A stretch of 64,000 nt of DNA from Negadavirga shengliensis (GCF_042652345.1 NZ_JBHSJJ010000018.1:59516-123515); one strand, 5' to 3'. Numbered from the stretch's first letter, positions 8,751 through 17,686 are shown. A program made the numbers and translations. Notes: generated by a model from the sequence alone, not told the origin.

Positions 8751-9509
8751 ATGAGTGCCAGATTATATATTGTGGGTGCAGGGCCTGGTGACCCTGATCT
8801 GATTACCTTAAAGGCGATAAAAGTACTCGAAAAAGCCGAAGTGATTTTGTATGATGCACTCGCCAACAAAGATTTACTGACTTATGCTCCAGACTCATGT
8901 CTAAAGATATACGTCGGCAAGAGAGCGGGCATGCACAGCCGACAGCAGGAAGAAATCCAACGGATGATCCTGGATTACGCAAAGTGTTTTGAACACATTG
9001 TCAGACTGAAAGGGGGGGATCCTTACGTATTTGGGAGGGGGCATGAAGAACTGGAGCATGCGTCCTCTTACGGGCTGGAGGTGGAGGTCATCCCAGGAGT
9101 CAGCAGTGCCACCGCTGTGCCTGCTTCAGCCGGAATCCCGCTGACGAAACGAGGAATCAATGAAAGTTTCTGGGTAGTGACAGGTACGTTAAAGGATGGT
9201 GGAATACCCGAAGATCTCTACCACGCAGCCCAATCGCGGGCCACCGTGGTGGTGTTGATGGGGCTGAAAAAGTTGAAAGAGATAGCTGATCTGTTTAGGG
9301 GCATTAGGGGAGAAAATGAGCCGATAGCCATTATTCAGGATGGGACAAAGGGTTCGGAGAAAGTTTTGGTAGGAGAGGTCGGGGATATTGTTTGCAGACA
9401 GGAAATGAGTCCTATGACTTCTCCGGCTATTCTGGTTATTGGAAATGTGGTAAGGGAAAGAAATGTCTCAGTAAGAGATTGGCTCGCTTCAGCGTCGATC
9501 TGCGTGTGA
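8751..9509 (+). CDS. cobA: Uroporphyrinogen-III C-methyltransferase
   Basis: 252 residues, the usual size of a single-domain SUMT. Family signatures: VGAGPGDPDLITLKA at the N-terminus, the VRLKGGDPYVFGRG loop and VIPGVSSATAVPASAGIPLT. It transfers two methyl groups from S-adenosylmethionine to uroporphyrinogen III to give precorrin-2, the first step to siroheme, which NirB requires. Divergent from nirB with a shared 158-bp control region. No CysG-type dehydrogenase/ferrochelatase domain is fused, so those steps must be encoded elsewhere. Confidence 0.95.
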   Translation: MSARLYIVGAGPGDPDLITLKAIKVLEKAEVILYDALANKDLLTYAPDSCLKIYVGKRAGMHSRQQEEIQRMILDYAKCFEHIVRLKGGDPYVFGRGHEELEHASSYGLEVEVIPGVSSATAVPASAGIPLTKRGINESFWVVTGTLKDGGIPEDLYHAAQSRATVVVLMGLKKLKEIADLFRGIRGENEPIAIIQDGTKGSEKVLVGEVGDIVCRQEMSPMTSPAILVIGNVVRERNVSVRDWLASASICV

Positions 9510-9600
9510 GTCGGGAATTTTTGCTATTTTTAGTCACTGATCTTTGATACCGCCGGCAGCAAGGTTAATGGCATTGAGGATGATATGTTTCATAAACGTG

Positions 9601-9608
9601 TATTTTTG
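9601..9608 (+). promoter_or_regulatory. Candidate -7 element for the DUF4202 gene
   Basis: TATTTTTG, exact TAnnTTTG match. A transcript starting five to seven bases downstream would begin at or after the ATG at 9611, which favours the ATG at 9626 as the true start of the gene. Confidence 0.5.
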
Positions 9609-9625
9609 ATATGACAGGGGAAAAA

Positions 9626-10210
9626 ATGAACCGGTTTAAATCTACCATAGAGGATTTTGACAAAATCAACAAAGAAGATCCACATAAAGAGCTGGTAAAC
9701 GGCAAAGAAGTGCCCAAGGAATGGATTTATGGGGTCAGAATGTCGGAAATGTTAATGGAGTTTTGTCCTTCAGCATCAGAAATTCTTCGGCTGGCGGCCA
9801 GATGCCAGCATATAAAGCGATGGGTTATTCCCAGGGAAGAGTTTCCAATGGATAGAAAAGGGTATCTGCTGTGGAGGACCAAACTGAAAAAGTTTCATGG
9901 CGAACTGGCGGGAAGCATCATGCGTCAAAATGGCTACGGGGAAGGCGAAATCCAAAAAGTGGATGACCTGTTGAATAAAAGAAGGCTCAAGACGGATCCG
10001 GAAGCTCAGACTTTGGAAGATGTGGTTTGCCTGGTTTTTCTTAAATATTATTTTGACGGCTTTATTGAGAAACACCGGGAGGAGGAGGGAAAACTGGTGG
10101 ATATTGTCCAAAAGACCTGGAAGAAAATGTCGGACAAAGGCCATAAAGCTGCCTTGAGCATGCCCCATTCGGAACAGGCCCTGCGGATCATCCAAAAGGC
10201 GCTGGAATAA
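9626..10210 (+). CDS. DUF4202 family protein
   Basis: 194 residues when started at the second ATG (MNRFKSTIEDFDKIN); an ATG at 9611 would add five residues but lies almost on top of a -7 element. The sequence matches the DUF4202 family: RMSEMLMEFCPSASEILRLA, then ARCQHIKRWVIPRE, and later LEDVVCLVFLKYYF. The pattern of conserved His and Glu/Asp in a helical protein recalls HD-type folds, but no activity is established. It follows cobA by about 115 bp on the same strand in a nitrite-assimilation block; a related role is inferred from place only. Confidence 0.8.
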   Translation: MNRFKSTIEDFDKINKEDPHKELVNGKEVPKEWIYGVRMSEMLMEFCPSASEILRLAARCQHIKRWVIPREEFPMDRKGYLLWRTKLKKFHGELAGSIMRQNGYGEGEIQKVDDLLNKRRLKTDPEAQTLEDVVCLVFLKYYFDGFIEKHREEEGKLVDIVQKTWKKMSDKGHKAALSMPHSEQALRIIQKALE

Positions 10211-10250
10211 ACCCGGAGTGTTTTTGGGGAGTCACGCTGACCGTCCGGAC

Positions 10251-11198
10251 TTATCCCATGGTTTTGGAATAGGTTTCCACATCTTTTTGAATGGCAGACA
10301 ATATCTGATCACCTGGCATTTTCGGGTTTTTATGCCCGTGTTCTGCTCCTCCCATGTCATGTTCTATGTGAAGGATTTTAGGGATTTCAGTGGATTTAAA
10401 CCCCGGGTGTTTTAATAACAGTTTGAAATTTACGTTGCCTTCACCGAAAGGGACGTTGACGGGTTCATCCCCTTTTCCGGAGGGATTGCCCCATACGAAA
10501 TCCTTCAGATCGAAACTCCTGATTTTGTCACTGACCAGATAAAAGACGTTTTCATAAGACCGGTATCCCTCTACCGTGGCATGACGCAGGTCAAATTGTA
10601 TGCCTATATGATCCGGGTTTATCCCCTCCAACAAATGATGGATTTCCCAAACTGAACCCCCTATCCTGTTGCCGGCATGGTTTTGATAATGCCCCGTCAC
10701 GCCGTATTTGGCATGCAGTTCTGCGGCCTTTTTCATCCGGTCATTAAGGGACCTGAGCTCTTCCCTGATATTGTTGGACGGGAAGGGCATCCATCCCATC
10801 CTGTAGTTTTTTATTCCTTCCCCAGACAAGGTTTTCAAAAATTCCTCCATCTCCTGAAAATGGGCCAACGTGATTTCAGTGGTAAGCACGGGTGTTTGGA
10901 GACCGAGGTTTTCACTTTGGCGGGTGATTTTTGGCATGTTGGTTTTGATCTCATCCACGTCAAAAAAGCCGTTTTTTCTAACCGGTAAATCGATGCCACT
11001 GAATCCCATATCCTTCACAGCCTGGCCCAGATCATCCAGAGGCATCCACTGCAGTACTTTGGTGAATAAATAAAGCGGCTGGGGGGAAGGTTGCGGTCTT
11101 GCTGCTTCGCTAAAAGTACTCAGGGCATGAATTTCGCCTGCCATGAGGCCCAGACCGCCGGCGGCCAGCAATTTTTTCAACGTTGTTCTTCGGTTCAT
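10251..11198 (-). CDS. Secreted sugar phosphate isomerase/epimerase-type TIM-barrel protein
   Basis: 315 residues. The N-terminus (MNRRTTLKKLLAAGGLGLMA) is a Tat-like signal of the kind common on Bacteroidota xylose isomerase-like proteins, though with RR followed by TTLKK rather than a perfect twin-arginine box. The rest is the AP endonuclease 2/xylose isomerase-like barrel: LPVRKNGFFDVDEI, HNHAG-type motif here as YQNHAGNRIG, FDLRHATVEG, and HIEHDMGG near the end, providing His/Glu/Asp metal ligands. Substrate unknown; probably a periplasmic sugar or sugar-acid isomerase. No neighbouring sugar genes help. Confidence 0.82.
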   Translation of the reverse strand: MNRRTTLKKLLAAGGLGLMAGEIHALSTFSEAARPQPSPQPLYLFTKVLQWMPLDDLGQAVKDMGFSGIDLPVRKNGFFDVDEIKTNMPKITRQSENLGLQTPVLTTEITLAHFQEMEEFLKTLSGEGIKNYRMGWMPFPSNNIREELRSLNDRMKKAAELHAKYGVTGHYQNHAGNRIGGSVWEIHHLLEGINPDHIGIQFDLRHATVEGYRSYENVFYLVSDKIRSFDLKDFVWGNPSGKGDEPVNVPFGEGNVNFKLLLKHPGFKSTEIPKILHIEHDMGGAEHGHKNPKMPGDQILSAIQKDVETYSKTMG

Positions 11199-11278
11199 AG
11201 TGGGATGAGGTTAATTGTTATTTGACAAGTCAAGATAAGGCATTGTTTCAGAATTTTCAAAAGTAAAACCTGCGTAAC

Positions 11279-11935
11279 TTAATTTTCTGAAAAAGCGTGG
11301 ACCATGGTTATGGCCGGATCCAGGGTCATCCCGCCCGGGTTGAGGCCAGGCTCGCCTTCGGGAATGGGTACCTCCATTTCTTCAAAATAAGTGGCCCAGA
11401 CCGGAAAAGTTTCTCTTGTTTCAGGATCAATAAATGTCATAGGCTGCAGCTGAAAAACAGGTTGGCCGCCGTTTGCTTTTTTAAAAGAAAGGTGAATCAA
11501 TTCGGAACAGTAGTAGGCATCATTATCAAGGTCAAAAGCGTGATCATATGGTTTTCCCAACAGGGTTTTTCCGTGTTCCAGGGCTTGGGGAATGAGTTTT
11601 TGGTAAACGGGGACCAGCCGGCCCACATGAACTTTTGGCCGGCCCTTTTCGTTTACATGCCGGTAAAGAAATGTATCCAGGGGTGTGAGTTTTACGCCCG
11701 CGCTGACGGCCTCCAACACCCACCATTCGCCGCGTTCCTTTGTCAGGATGCCATTATGGGAAAAATCCCTGCCTTCATATCCTTCGGTTACTTTTCGGAT
11801 GGCTTCGCAGAAGTCCCCGCAATCACCGTTCTGGAACAGGATGTCTCCTTCCTGCCATTCGAAGGGAGCGGTTGTTTGACAGGCGTCCAAAAGAACGGAA
11901 TAAACAAGTAAAACCAGGATTTTTATTTTGCGCAT
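11279..11935 (-). CDS. YiiX/YebB-like permuted papain-fold lipoprotein
   Basis: 218 residues. Signal peptide with a lipobox-like LLDAC, so likely a lipoprotein. The body matches the permuted NlpC/P60-like YiiX family: EGDILFQ near the start, DFSHNGIL carrying the catalytic His and YYCSELIHLSF carrying the catalytic Cys, in the permuted order His before Cys. Such enzymes cleave amide or ester bonds at the cell envelope; the substrate is not known. It lies 11 bp after the small membrane protein gene, on the same strand as polX. Confidence 0.85.
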   Translation of the reverse strand: MRKIKILVLLVYSVLLDACQTTAPFEWQEGDILFQNGDCGDFCEAIRKVTEGYEGRDFSHNGILTKERGEWWVLEAVSAGVKLTPLDTFLYRHVNEKGRPKVHVGRLVPVYQKLIPQALEHGKTLLGKPYDHAFDLDNDAYYCSELIHLSFKKANGGQPVFQLQPMTFIDPETRETFPVWATYFEEMEVPIPEGEPGLNPGGMTLDPAITMVHAFSEN

Positions 11936-11946
11936 GGGCTGGTCTT

Positions 11947-12237
11947 TTATACCAAAAAGAAAAACAACAGGGCTACAGCGAGGACCAGCACCATTTTTTT
12001 GGCTTTTTCTTTGGTCTCTTCTTTGATTTTTCTTCTTCGCAGCACCAACACCGCCATACTCATGGCCAGAAGTTGGGCGGCTATACCCAGTCCATTGAGC
12101 AAATTACTATAAGCAAAGGTGCCGGGGCCAATGTTGAAATAAATGATGGGAAAGAGACTGCAGAGAATGCCAATGAGTCCAAGTGTAAATGATCGCTGCA
12201 GCAGGCTTTCTTCATTGATATGGGTCCACTTCATCAC
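11947..12237 (-). CDS. Small membrane protein of unknown function
   Basis: 96 residues with three hydrophobic stretches (about 15-35, 42-66, 82-96) and a basic KEETKEKAKK cytoplasmic segment. I do not recognise the family. Its start overlaps the polX stop by four bases (12234-12237), so the two are translationally coupled, and the YiiX-like gene follows closely. Coding status is supported by the operon packing. Confidence 0.65.
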   Translation of the reverse strand: MMKWTHINEESLLQRSFTLGLIGILCSLFPIIYFNIGPGTFAYSNLLNGLGIAAQLLAMSMAVLVLRRRKIKEETKEKAKKMVLVLAVALLFFFLV

Positions 12238-13982
12238 GGTTTCTTTTTTCTTTCTTCAAGATAGCCCGCCAGTGTATCCAGGTCCAGGGCATTGAGGGTC
12301 ATTTTTTTGGTCAGTCCGCCTTTTCGTCCGACCAGGACCCCGTATTTCATGTCCATAAACGCCTCTTTTTCATGGGCGTCGGGGTTGATGGAAAGCATTA
12401 CACCCTTTTCCATGGCATAATGTACCCATCGCCAGTCAAGGTCCAGCCGCCAGGGATTGGCATTGATTTCTATCACTACCCCATATGAGGCACAGGCATC
12501 AATGATGACCTTGTGGTCGATGGGATAACCCTCTCTTCTCAGCAATAACCTGCCCGTGGGATGTCCGAGTATGGTGGTATAAGGATTTTGGATGGCTTTG
12601 AGCAAGCGGGCAGTGGCTTTTTTGCGGTCCATGCCGAGACTGGAATGGACCGATGCCACAATGTATTCAAACCTGGCAAGAATATCGTCCGAATAATCAA
12701 GATTGCCATCGATCAAGATGTCACTTTCAATGCCCTTAAATATCCGAAAAGGGGCCATTTCTTTGTTGAGTTGGTCGATTTCTCTGTGTTGCTGGACTAT
12801 CCTGTCCTCATCCAGCCCGTTGGCATAAAAGGCGGACCGGCTATGGTCCGCAATTCCCAGGTATTCGTAGCCCTGGGACTGGCAGTAGGCAGCCATTTCT
12901 TTGAGGCTGTGCCTCCCGTCGCTGTATGTGGAGTGATTGTGAAGCGGTCCTTTCAGGTCCTTAAATTCCAGTAGATCCGGAATAATATTATTTGTTGCCA
13001 GGCCCGGTTCCAATTGGCCTTCCCTTAATTCCTCAGGGATAAAAGGCAAACCCGCCTGCTGGTATGCTTCCTCTTCCGTAGTATAGTCGCCATTGATAAA
13101 AACCTCTGCAAGCATCTGGTTTTCATTGACCAGGGAGAGCAGATGAGGTCTGCTCGCCGTCTTGATTAATTTCTGTTTGACAAAATCTTTGACAGGGACC
13201 AATAAAAATACGGTGTCCAGACCGAAGGTCTCTAATTTCCCTCCCCACCTGTACGGACTGGATTTTGCTATATCCTGTTTCATGCCATTGATGTCATTCA
13301 ATTGCATGATGCTTTTCTTGGGCTGGTCTGTGGCGATGATAAAGGAAAGCTGATCTATTATTTCCAGTTTCCTGGCGTAGTCACCCACACAGGCCACCTT
13401 ATCCTCACCAAAAGTTTCCTGCAGTTTTCCGAGAAGGGCATCCACCTCGGTATCAATGTCCGCATATAGCCACTTGTCTTTATTGGAGGCAATAAATTCC
13501 AGCGCCTGGATGATGCTTTCCTGGGTTTTTTCCCCAAAGCCCTTGAGCCTGGCCACCTGACCGGAACGACAGGCTTCCAGCAGTTCATGGGTGGAAGTGA
13601 TACCCAGATCTTTCCACAGTGTCCTGATCTTTCTGGGCCCCAGTCCTTTGATTTCCAACACTTCCAGAATTCCTTCGGGAGTTTCCTGAAGCAAAGCCTC
13701 CAGCAAAACATGGGTGCCTTTTTTTTGGATTTCCAGAATGACTTCAGCAATGCTTTTTCCGATTCCGCTGAATTCCTGAAGCTGCTGAAGGTCGAGACCT
13801 GCCAATTCCCTGCCTTCCCTTTCTATATTGATAACAGCAGATTGGTAATTTCTAATTTTAAAGGGGTTCACCTCATGCAGTTCCATTAACTGTATGGTGA
13901 GTTTGAGTATTTTGATGAGATATTTATTGTCCAAGTTATCCAAGGTTTTTTGCGTTCTTATGAATATAGGACAAATGTCCAT
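12234..13982 (-). CDS. polX: PolX-family protein with degenerate polymerase domain and intact PHP domain
   Basis: 582 residues, usual PolX length. Helix-hairpin-helix motifs at SGIGKS (~72), KGLGPRK (~112) and KGFGEK (~147). The palm segment aligns with the family motif but the metal-binding aspartates are gone: residues 207-213 read EIIDQLS where EtIGDlD is expected, giving Gln211 and Ser213, and the third position is Phe259 in TVFLL instead of VDLR. The PHP domain is complete: His348, His350, Asp355, His358, His380, Glu419, His446, His474, Asp535, His537. The protein is therefore predicted to be a PHP nuclease/phosphoesterase with DNA-binding HhH modules, not a polymerase. Confidence 0.88.
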   Translation of the reverse strand: MDICPIFIRTQKTLDNLDNKYLIKILKLTIQLMELHEVNPFKIRNYQSAVINIEREGRELAGLDLQQLQEFSGIGKSIAEVILEIQKKGTHVLLEALLQETPEGILEVLEIKGLGPRKIRTLWKDLGITSTHELLEACRSGQVARLKGFGEKTQESIIQALEFIASNKDKWLYADIDTEVDALLGKLQETFGEDKVACVGDYARKLEIIDQLSFIIATDQPKKSIMQLNDINGMKQDIAKSSPYRWGGKLETFGLDTVFLLVPVKDFVKQKLIKTASRPHLLSLVNENQMLAEVFINGDYTTEEEAYQQAGLPFIPEELREGQLEPGLATNNIIPDLLEFKDLKGPLHNHSTYSDGRHSLKEMAAYCQSQGYEYLGIADHSRSAFYANGLDEDRIVQQHREIDQLNKEMAPFRIFKGIESDILIDGNLDYSDDILARFEYIVASVHSSLGMDRKKATARLLKAIQNPYTTILGHPTGRLLLRREGYPIDHKVIIDACASYGVVIEINANPWRLDLDWRWVHYAMEKGVMLSINPDAHEKEAFMDMKYGVLVGRKGGLTKKMTLNALDLDTLAGYLEERKKKP

Positions 13983-14156
13983 AATATTTGTTTTAAAATA
14001 AAATCATATCCCTTATCTTAAGAAGAATAAAAGGGAAATGAAAGGAGGGTAATGTGCTGTGATGAAAAAGCTGTTGAATCAGGGAGATTTCTCTTATGGA
14101 CGAACCTGCGATATCACATCCTGGAATTATACCACATAAAATCAAATTAAAAGAAC

Positions 14157-14567
14157 ATGAAAAGTTGGTTGGTTAAAACAGAACCTGAAACCTATGCCTT
14201 TGAAGACCTCGTGCAAAAAGGAGAAGACGTGTGGGACGGCGTCAGGAATTTTCAGGCGAGGAATTTTCTCGAAAAAATGAATTTGGGAGACCAGGTTTTT
14301 GTTTATCATAGTGGAAAGCAAAGAGAAGTGGTGGGTTTGGCTGAAGTATCAGAAGAAGCTTTTCCGGACCCAACGGCAAAGGAAGATGGAAATTGGGTCG
14401 CTGTCAAATTGAAACCTTTGGAACCTTTGCCTACCCCGGTGTCTTTGAAAGCGATCAAGGCCGAGCCGTCCCTCTCTGATATTCTGCTTGTTAAACAGTC
14501 GAGGCTTTCCGTAATGCCATTGGATAAGAAAGCGGCCGAAAAAATATTAAAAATGTCGAGAGTATGA
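14157..14567 (+). CDS. EVE domain protein (PUA-like)
   Basis: 136 residues, a complete EVE domain: KSWLVKTEPETYAFEDL at the N-terminus, WDGVRNFQARNFL, and the GDQVFVYHSG loop. EVE domains share the PUA/YTH fold and bind modified bases in RNA or DNA; some are fused to restriction systems, but this is the common stand-alone form. Its stop overlaps the next start by four bases (ATGA at 14564). The start ATG at 14157 gives the canonical first strand. Confidence 0.92.
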   Translation: MKSWLVKTEPETYAFEDLVQKGEDVWDGVRNFQARNFLEKMNLGDQVFVYHSGKQREVVGLAEVSEEAFPDPTAKEDGNWVAVKLKPLEPLPTPVSLKAIKAEPSLSDILLVKQSRLSVMPLDKKAAEKILKMSRV

Positions 14568-16156
14568 TTAAGAATGTCACCGTTTTTTTAATGGTGTATT
14601 GGGTGTGGGCGATTTCTTTGGAAGCACAGGTGCAGTTTACCCAAAGGCTGGAGGTAGAAACGCAGTGGGCGGATGACGAATTTATAGTGATCCCCAGAAA
14701 TGAGGGAATGGTTGCCTTCCGGTTTGTATCGGAAAAGCCATTTTCCAGGCGGAACGTGTTTCAATATGTAGTTTCTGATTTCCAACTCCACGCCGATGGG
14801 AGCCCCCATCAATTTTCTTTAAATGAAAACTACGAACTTTTAGGCTTTGACCTCGATGACCAGTTTTTGTACGTGCTCTTTCACAAGGGCAGCCAGTACA
14901 GTCCGGAAAGATCAATATTCGAGATCAACCTGAAGACCAAGGAGGTGGTTGAACTATCACTTTCTACCATATTGAATATGGATTTGCAGGATTTTTTGGT
15001 TTTCAACAAAAAGGCGGTCTTTATGGGGAACTACGAATACAGGCCCGTTATCCAGGTCCTGGATATCGTTACCACGGAGGTGGCGACGGTCCCCGGGGTG
15101 TTTGAAAAAGACGCCAAAATTCTGCAAATGAGAAAGGATCCTGAATTGAATGTTTTTGATGTACTGATGAGCAGAAGGGATTTCTACAAAAAGAAGATTG
15201 TTTCCATATTGACTTATGACACCAATGGCAACAAACTCAGAGAAGTAAAGATAGAGGATGTGGATGACCCTTCCATGGAAATTGTAGAAGGGCTGCTCAC
15301 GTCTTCTTATAATTATAAACAGGCATTGATAGGCCCCTTCGGATTAAGGAAAAAAGAAGCCTACCAGGGGCTTTATTTTACGAGAATCAACGAGTTCGGT
15401 GAATATGAAAACAAGTTCTATTCCGTGTCGGATTTCGATAATTTTTACAATTACCTTCCTGACAAGATGCGGGAGAGGAGAATGAAAGTATTGGAAAGAA
15501 ACATGGAAAGAGGTAAAAACACGCCTATCAGGAACGTGGTCGTTACAAGGGAGGTGAACGCCATCGATGGTTATTACCTTGTTTATAATGACCATTTTGT
15601 TTCATCTTCTTCAAGATATATACCCAGGGATGGTATGTACGCCAGTAATTTCTACAGGATGAACCCGATGATGGGGAATTTTGGGAGCCTGTATAACCCT
15701 TTATGGATGGATCCCCGTTTCAGAAATACCCAGGTAACAAACCAGTATAAATACCTATCGGCCCAATTTATCCTATTGGATGATGAGGGCAGGATTGTTT
15801 GGGACAACAGCCTTAATCTGGATAATTCCAGTAAAAATGAACCGATGAAGTTCGGGGAAATGAGTTATGATGGCACCAATCTTTTTTACATGTACCTGGA
15901 TGGGCTTCAGTTAATGTTAAGCCAGATCAGGAATGGAGAGGTGATCATAGAAAACGAGCCGTTTGAGCTGGAGCTCCTTAATGAACGGGAAAGAATAGGG
16001 GACACCAAGGAAAAAAGCCTCCAGCTTACCTGGTGGCATGATAATTATTACCTGTTGAGCGGAAAACAGAAAATCCGGTACCAGGATGATACCGGAAAGG
16101 AAAAGACCAGGGATGTTAATTTTTTTACTAAGATAAAAGTTGATGATTTCATTTGA
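14564..16156 (+). CDS. Secreted protein of unknown function
   Basis: 530 residues with a signal peptide (hydrophobic 4-20, likely cut after LEA or EAQ). No family recognised. The body is rich in aromatic and beta-prone segments with repeated short blocks such as DVLMSRRDFYKKKIVSILTY and QFILLDDEGRIVWDN, which suggests a beta-propeller or other repeat fold, but I cannot fix the repeats by eye. Translation is coupled to the EVE gene by an ATGA overlap, an odd partnership of a nucleic-acid reader and an exported protein. Periplasmic or outer-membrane location is likely. Confidence 0.75.
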   Translation: MIKNVTVFLMVYWVWAISLEAQVQFTQRLEVETQWADDEFIVIPRNEGMVAFRFVSEKPFSRRNVFQYVVSDFQLHADGSPHQFSLNENYELLGFDLDDQFLYVLFHKGSQYSPERSIFEINLKTKEVVELSLSTILNMDLQDFLVFNKKAVFMGNYEYRPVIQVLDIVTTEVATVPGVFEKDAKILQMRKDPELNVFDVLMSRRDFYKKKIVSILTYDTNGNKLREVKIEDVDDPSMEIVEGLLTSSYNYKQALIGPFGLRKKEAYQGLYFTRINEFGEYENKFYSVSDFDNFYNYLPDKMRERRMKVLERNMERGKNTPIRNVVVTREVNAIDGYYLVYNDHFVSSSSRYIPRDGMYASNFYRMNPMMGNFGSLYNPLWMDPRFRNTQVTNQYKYLSAQFILLDDEGRIVWDNSLNLDNSSKNEPMKFGEMSYDGTNLFYMYLDGLQLMLSQIRNGEVIIENEPFELELLNERERIGDTKEKSLQLTWWHDNYYLLSGKQKIRYQDDTGKEKTRDVNFFTKIKVDDFI

Positions 16157-16185
16157 GGGTTCGGGGGTCGGAAGCAAATAATTCC

Positions 16186-16193
16186 TATATTTG
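16186..16193 (+). promoter_or_regulatory. Candidate -7 element for pyrR-pyrB
   Basis: TATATTTG, exact TAnnTTTG match, 16 bp before the pyrR ATG. The leader would be only about ten nucleotides, too short for a PyrR-type attenuator. Confidence 0.55.
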
Positions 16194-16208
16194 CTCCAAA
16201 TTTTAACC

Positions 16209-16757
16209 ATGCAAAAAAGACTGGTTCTTGATCATACCCAAATATCCATTACCATCAGCCGGTTTTGCTACCAGCTGATCGAAAACCATGATGATTTCCA
16301 TAATACGGTGTTGTTGGGATTACAGCCCAGGGGGTCTTTGGTGTTGGACCGGATCATACAGCGGATGCAGGAGATCCAGGATGTTCCATTGCGGTATGGC
16401 TATTTGGATGCCACCTTCCACAGAGATGATTTCAGAAGGAGGGACCTCCCCTTAAAAGCCAATGAAACTAAAATTGATTTTTTGATTGAGAACAAAAAGG
16501 TGGTCCTAGTGGACGACGTACTGTATAAAGGTCGGTCAGTAAGGGCTGCTATGGATGCGATGATCGCTTTCGGCAGACCCCAAAAAGTGGAGTTGATGGT
16601 GTTGATAGACCGGAAGTTTACCAGGGACTTTCCCATCAAACCGGATTATTACGGCAGACAGGTCAACACATTGGAAAGCCAGCATGTCAGTGTAGAATGG
16701 CAATCTCAAGGTCATGATGAAGATGCTATTTGGATCACGGAAAAAGTCAGCAAATAA
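16209..16757 (+). CDS. pyrR: PyrR: bifunctional pyr regulator / uracil phosphoribosyltransferase
   Basis: 182 residues from the ATG at 16209 (MQKRLVLDHTQISITISRF); the upstream in-frame TTG at 16191 overlaps the promoter. The PRPP-binding loop VVLVDDVLYKGRSVRAAMDA and the PRPP-type LGLQPRG segment are present. PyrR proteins make UMP from uracil and PRPP and, in Firmicutes, bind pyr mRNA. Here no leader hairpins exist upstream, so the RNA-binding role is doubtful at this locus. pyrB follows after five bases. Confidence 0.92.
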   Translation: MQKRLVLDHTQISITISRFCYQLIENHDDFHNTVLLGLQPRGSLVLDRIIQRMQEIQDVPLRYGYLDATFHRDDFRRRDLPLKANETKIDFLIENKKVVLVDDVLYKGRSVRAAMDAMIAFGRPQKVELMVLIDRKFTRDFPIKPDYYGRQVNTLESQHVSVEWQSQGHDEDAIWITEKVSK

Positions 16758-16762
16758 TACCT

Positions 16763-17686
16763 ATGCAGCAACTCACTACCAAACATTTATTAGGAATAAA
16801 AGATATCACCGCTTCTGACATACAGCTTATTTTTGAGACGGCGGACAATTTCAAGGATGTGCTCAACCGGCCGATCAAAAAAGTGCCGTCGCTCCGTGAC
16901 ATTACCATTGCCAATGTGTTTTTTGAAAATTCCACAAGGACAAAACTCTCTTTCGAACTGGCCGAGAAAAGGTTGTCTGCTGACGTGATTAATTTTGCTT
17001 CCAGCAGTAGCTCTGTGAAAAAGGGGGAGACGCTGATCGATACGGTGAATAACATTCTTGCGATGAAGGTGGATATGGTGGTGATGAGGCACAGCAGCCC
17101 AGGAGCACCGCATTTTCTTTCAAAGCACATCACCGCCAATATTGTCAATGCCGGGGATGGCACACATGAGCACCCGACCCAGGCCTTGCTCGATGCCTAC
17201 TCGATCAGGGAAAAATTGGGTGACGTTGCCGGGAAAAAAGTGGCGATTATTGGTGACATCCTGCATTCAAGAGTAGCCCTTTCCAACATCTTTTGCCTTC
17301 AAAAACTCGGGGCGGAAGTGATGGTTTGTGGTCCGGTTACCTTATTGCCCAAGCATATTGGTGGATTGGGAGTAAAAGTGGAATATGATGTTTTTAAGGC
17401 ACTTCAGTGGTGTGACGTGGCCAATGTTCTTCGGATCCAGCTAGAGAGACAGCAGATCAAGTATTTCCCGTCCTTAAGGGAATATTCCCTTTATTATGGG
17501 GTGAATAAGAAACTGCTGGAGCGGTTGGACAAACAGATAGTCATCATGCATCCAGGCCCCATCAACAGAGGAGTCGAGTTGAATTCGGATGTGGCGGATT
17601 CAGAACACTCCATTATTTTACAGCAGGTGGAAAATGGGGTGGCCATCCGCATGGCGGTGCTGTATCTGCTGGCAGGCGTTAAATAA
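16763..17686 (+). CDS. pyrB: Aspartate carbamoyltransferase catalytic subunit
   Basis: 307 residues from the ATG at 16763. Signatures: carbamoyl-phosphate loop FFENSTRTKLSFELA, the SSSSSVKKGETL 80s loop, HPTQALLDAYSI and HPGPINRGVEL. It joins carbamoyl phosphate and aspartate in de novo pyrimidine synthesis. No pyrI follows. An in-frame start at 16730 would overlap pyrR and lacks family support. A six-base inverted repeat (GCCCGG/CCGGGC, 17688-17713) follows the stop but has no T-tract. Confidence 0.97.
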   Translation: MQQLTTKHLLGIKDITASDIQLIFETADNFKDVLNRPIKKVPSLRDITIANVFFENSTRTKLSFELAEKRLSADVINFASSSSSVKKGETLIDTVNNILAMKVDMVVMRHSSPGAPHFLSKHITANIVNAGDGTHEHPTQALLDAYSIREKLGDVAGKKVAIIGDILHSRVALSNIFCLQKLGAEVMVCGPVTLLPKHIGGLGVKVEYDVFKALQWCDVANVLRIQLERQQIKYFPSLREYSLYYGVNKKLLERLDKQIVIMHPGPINRGVELNSDVADSEHSIILQQVENGVAIRMAVLYLLAGVK

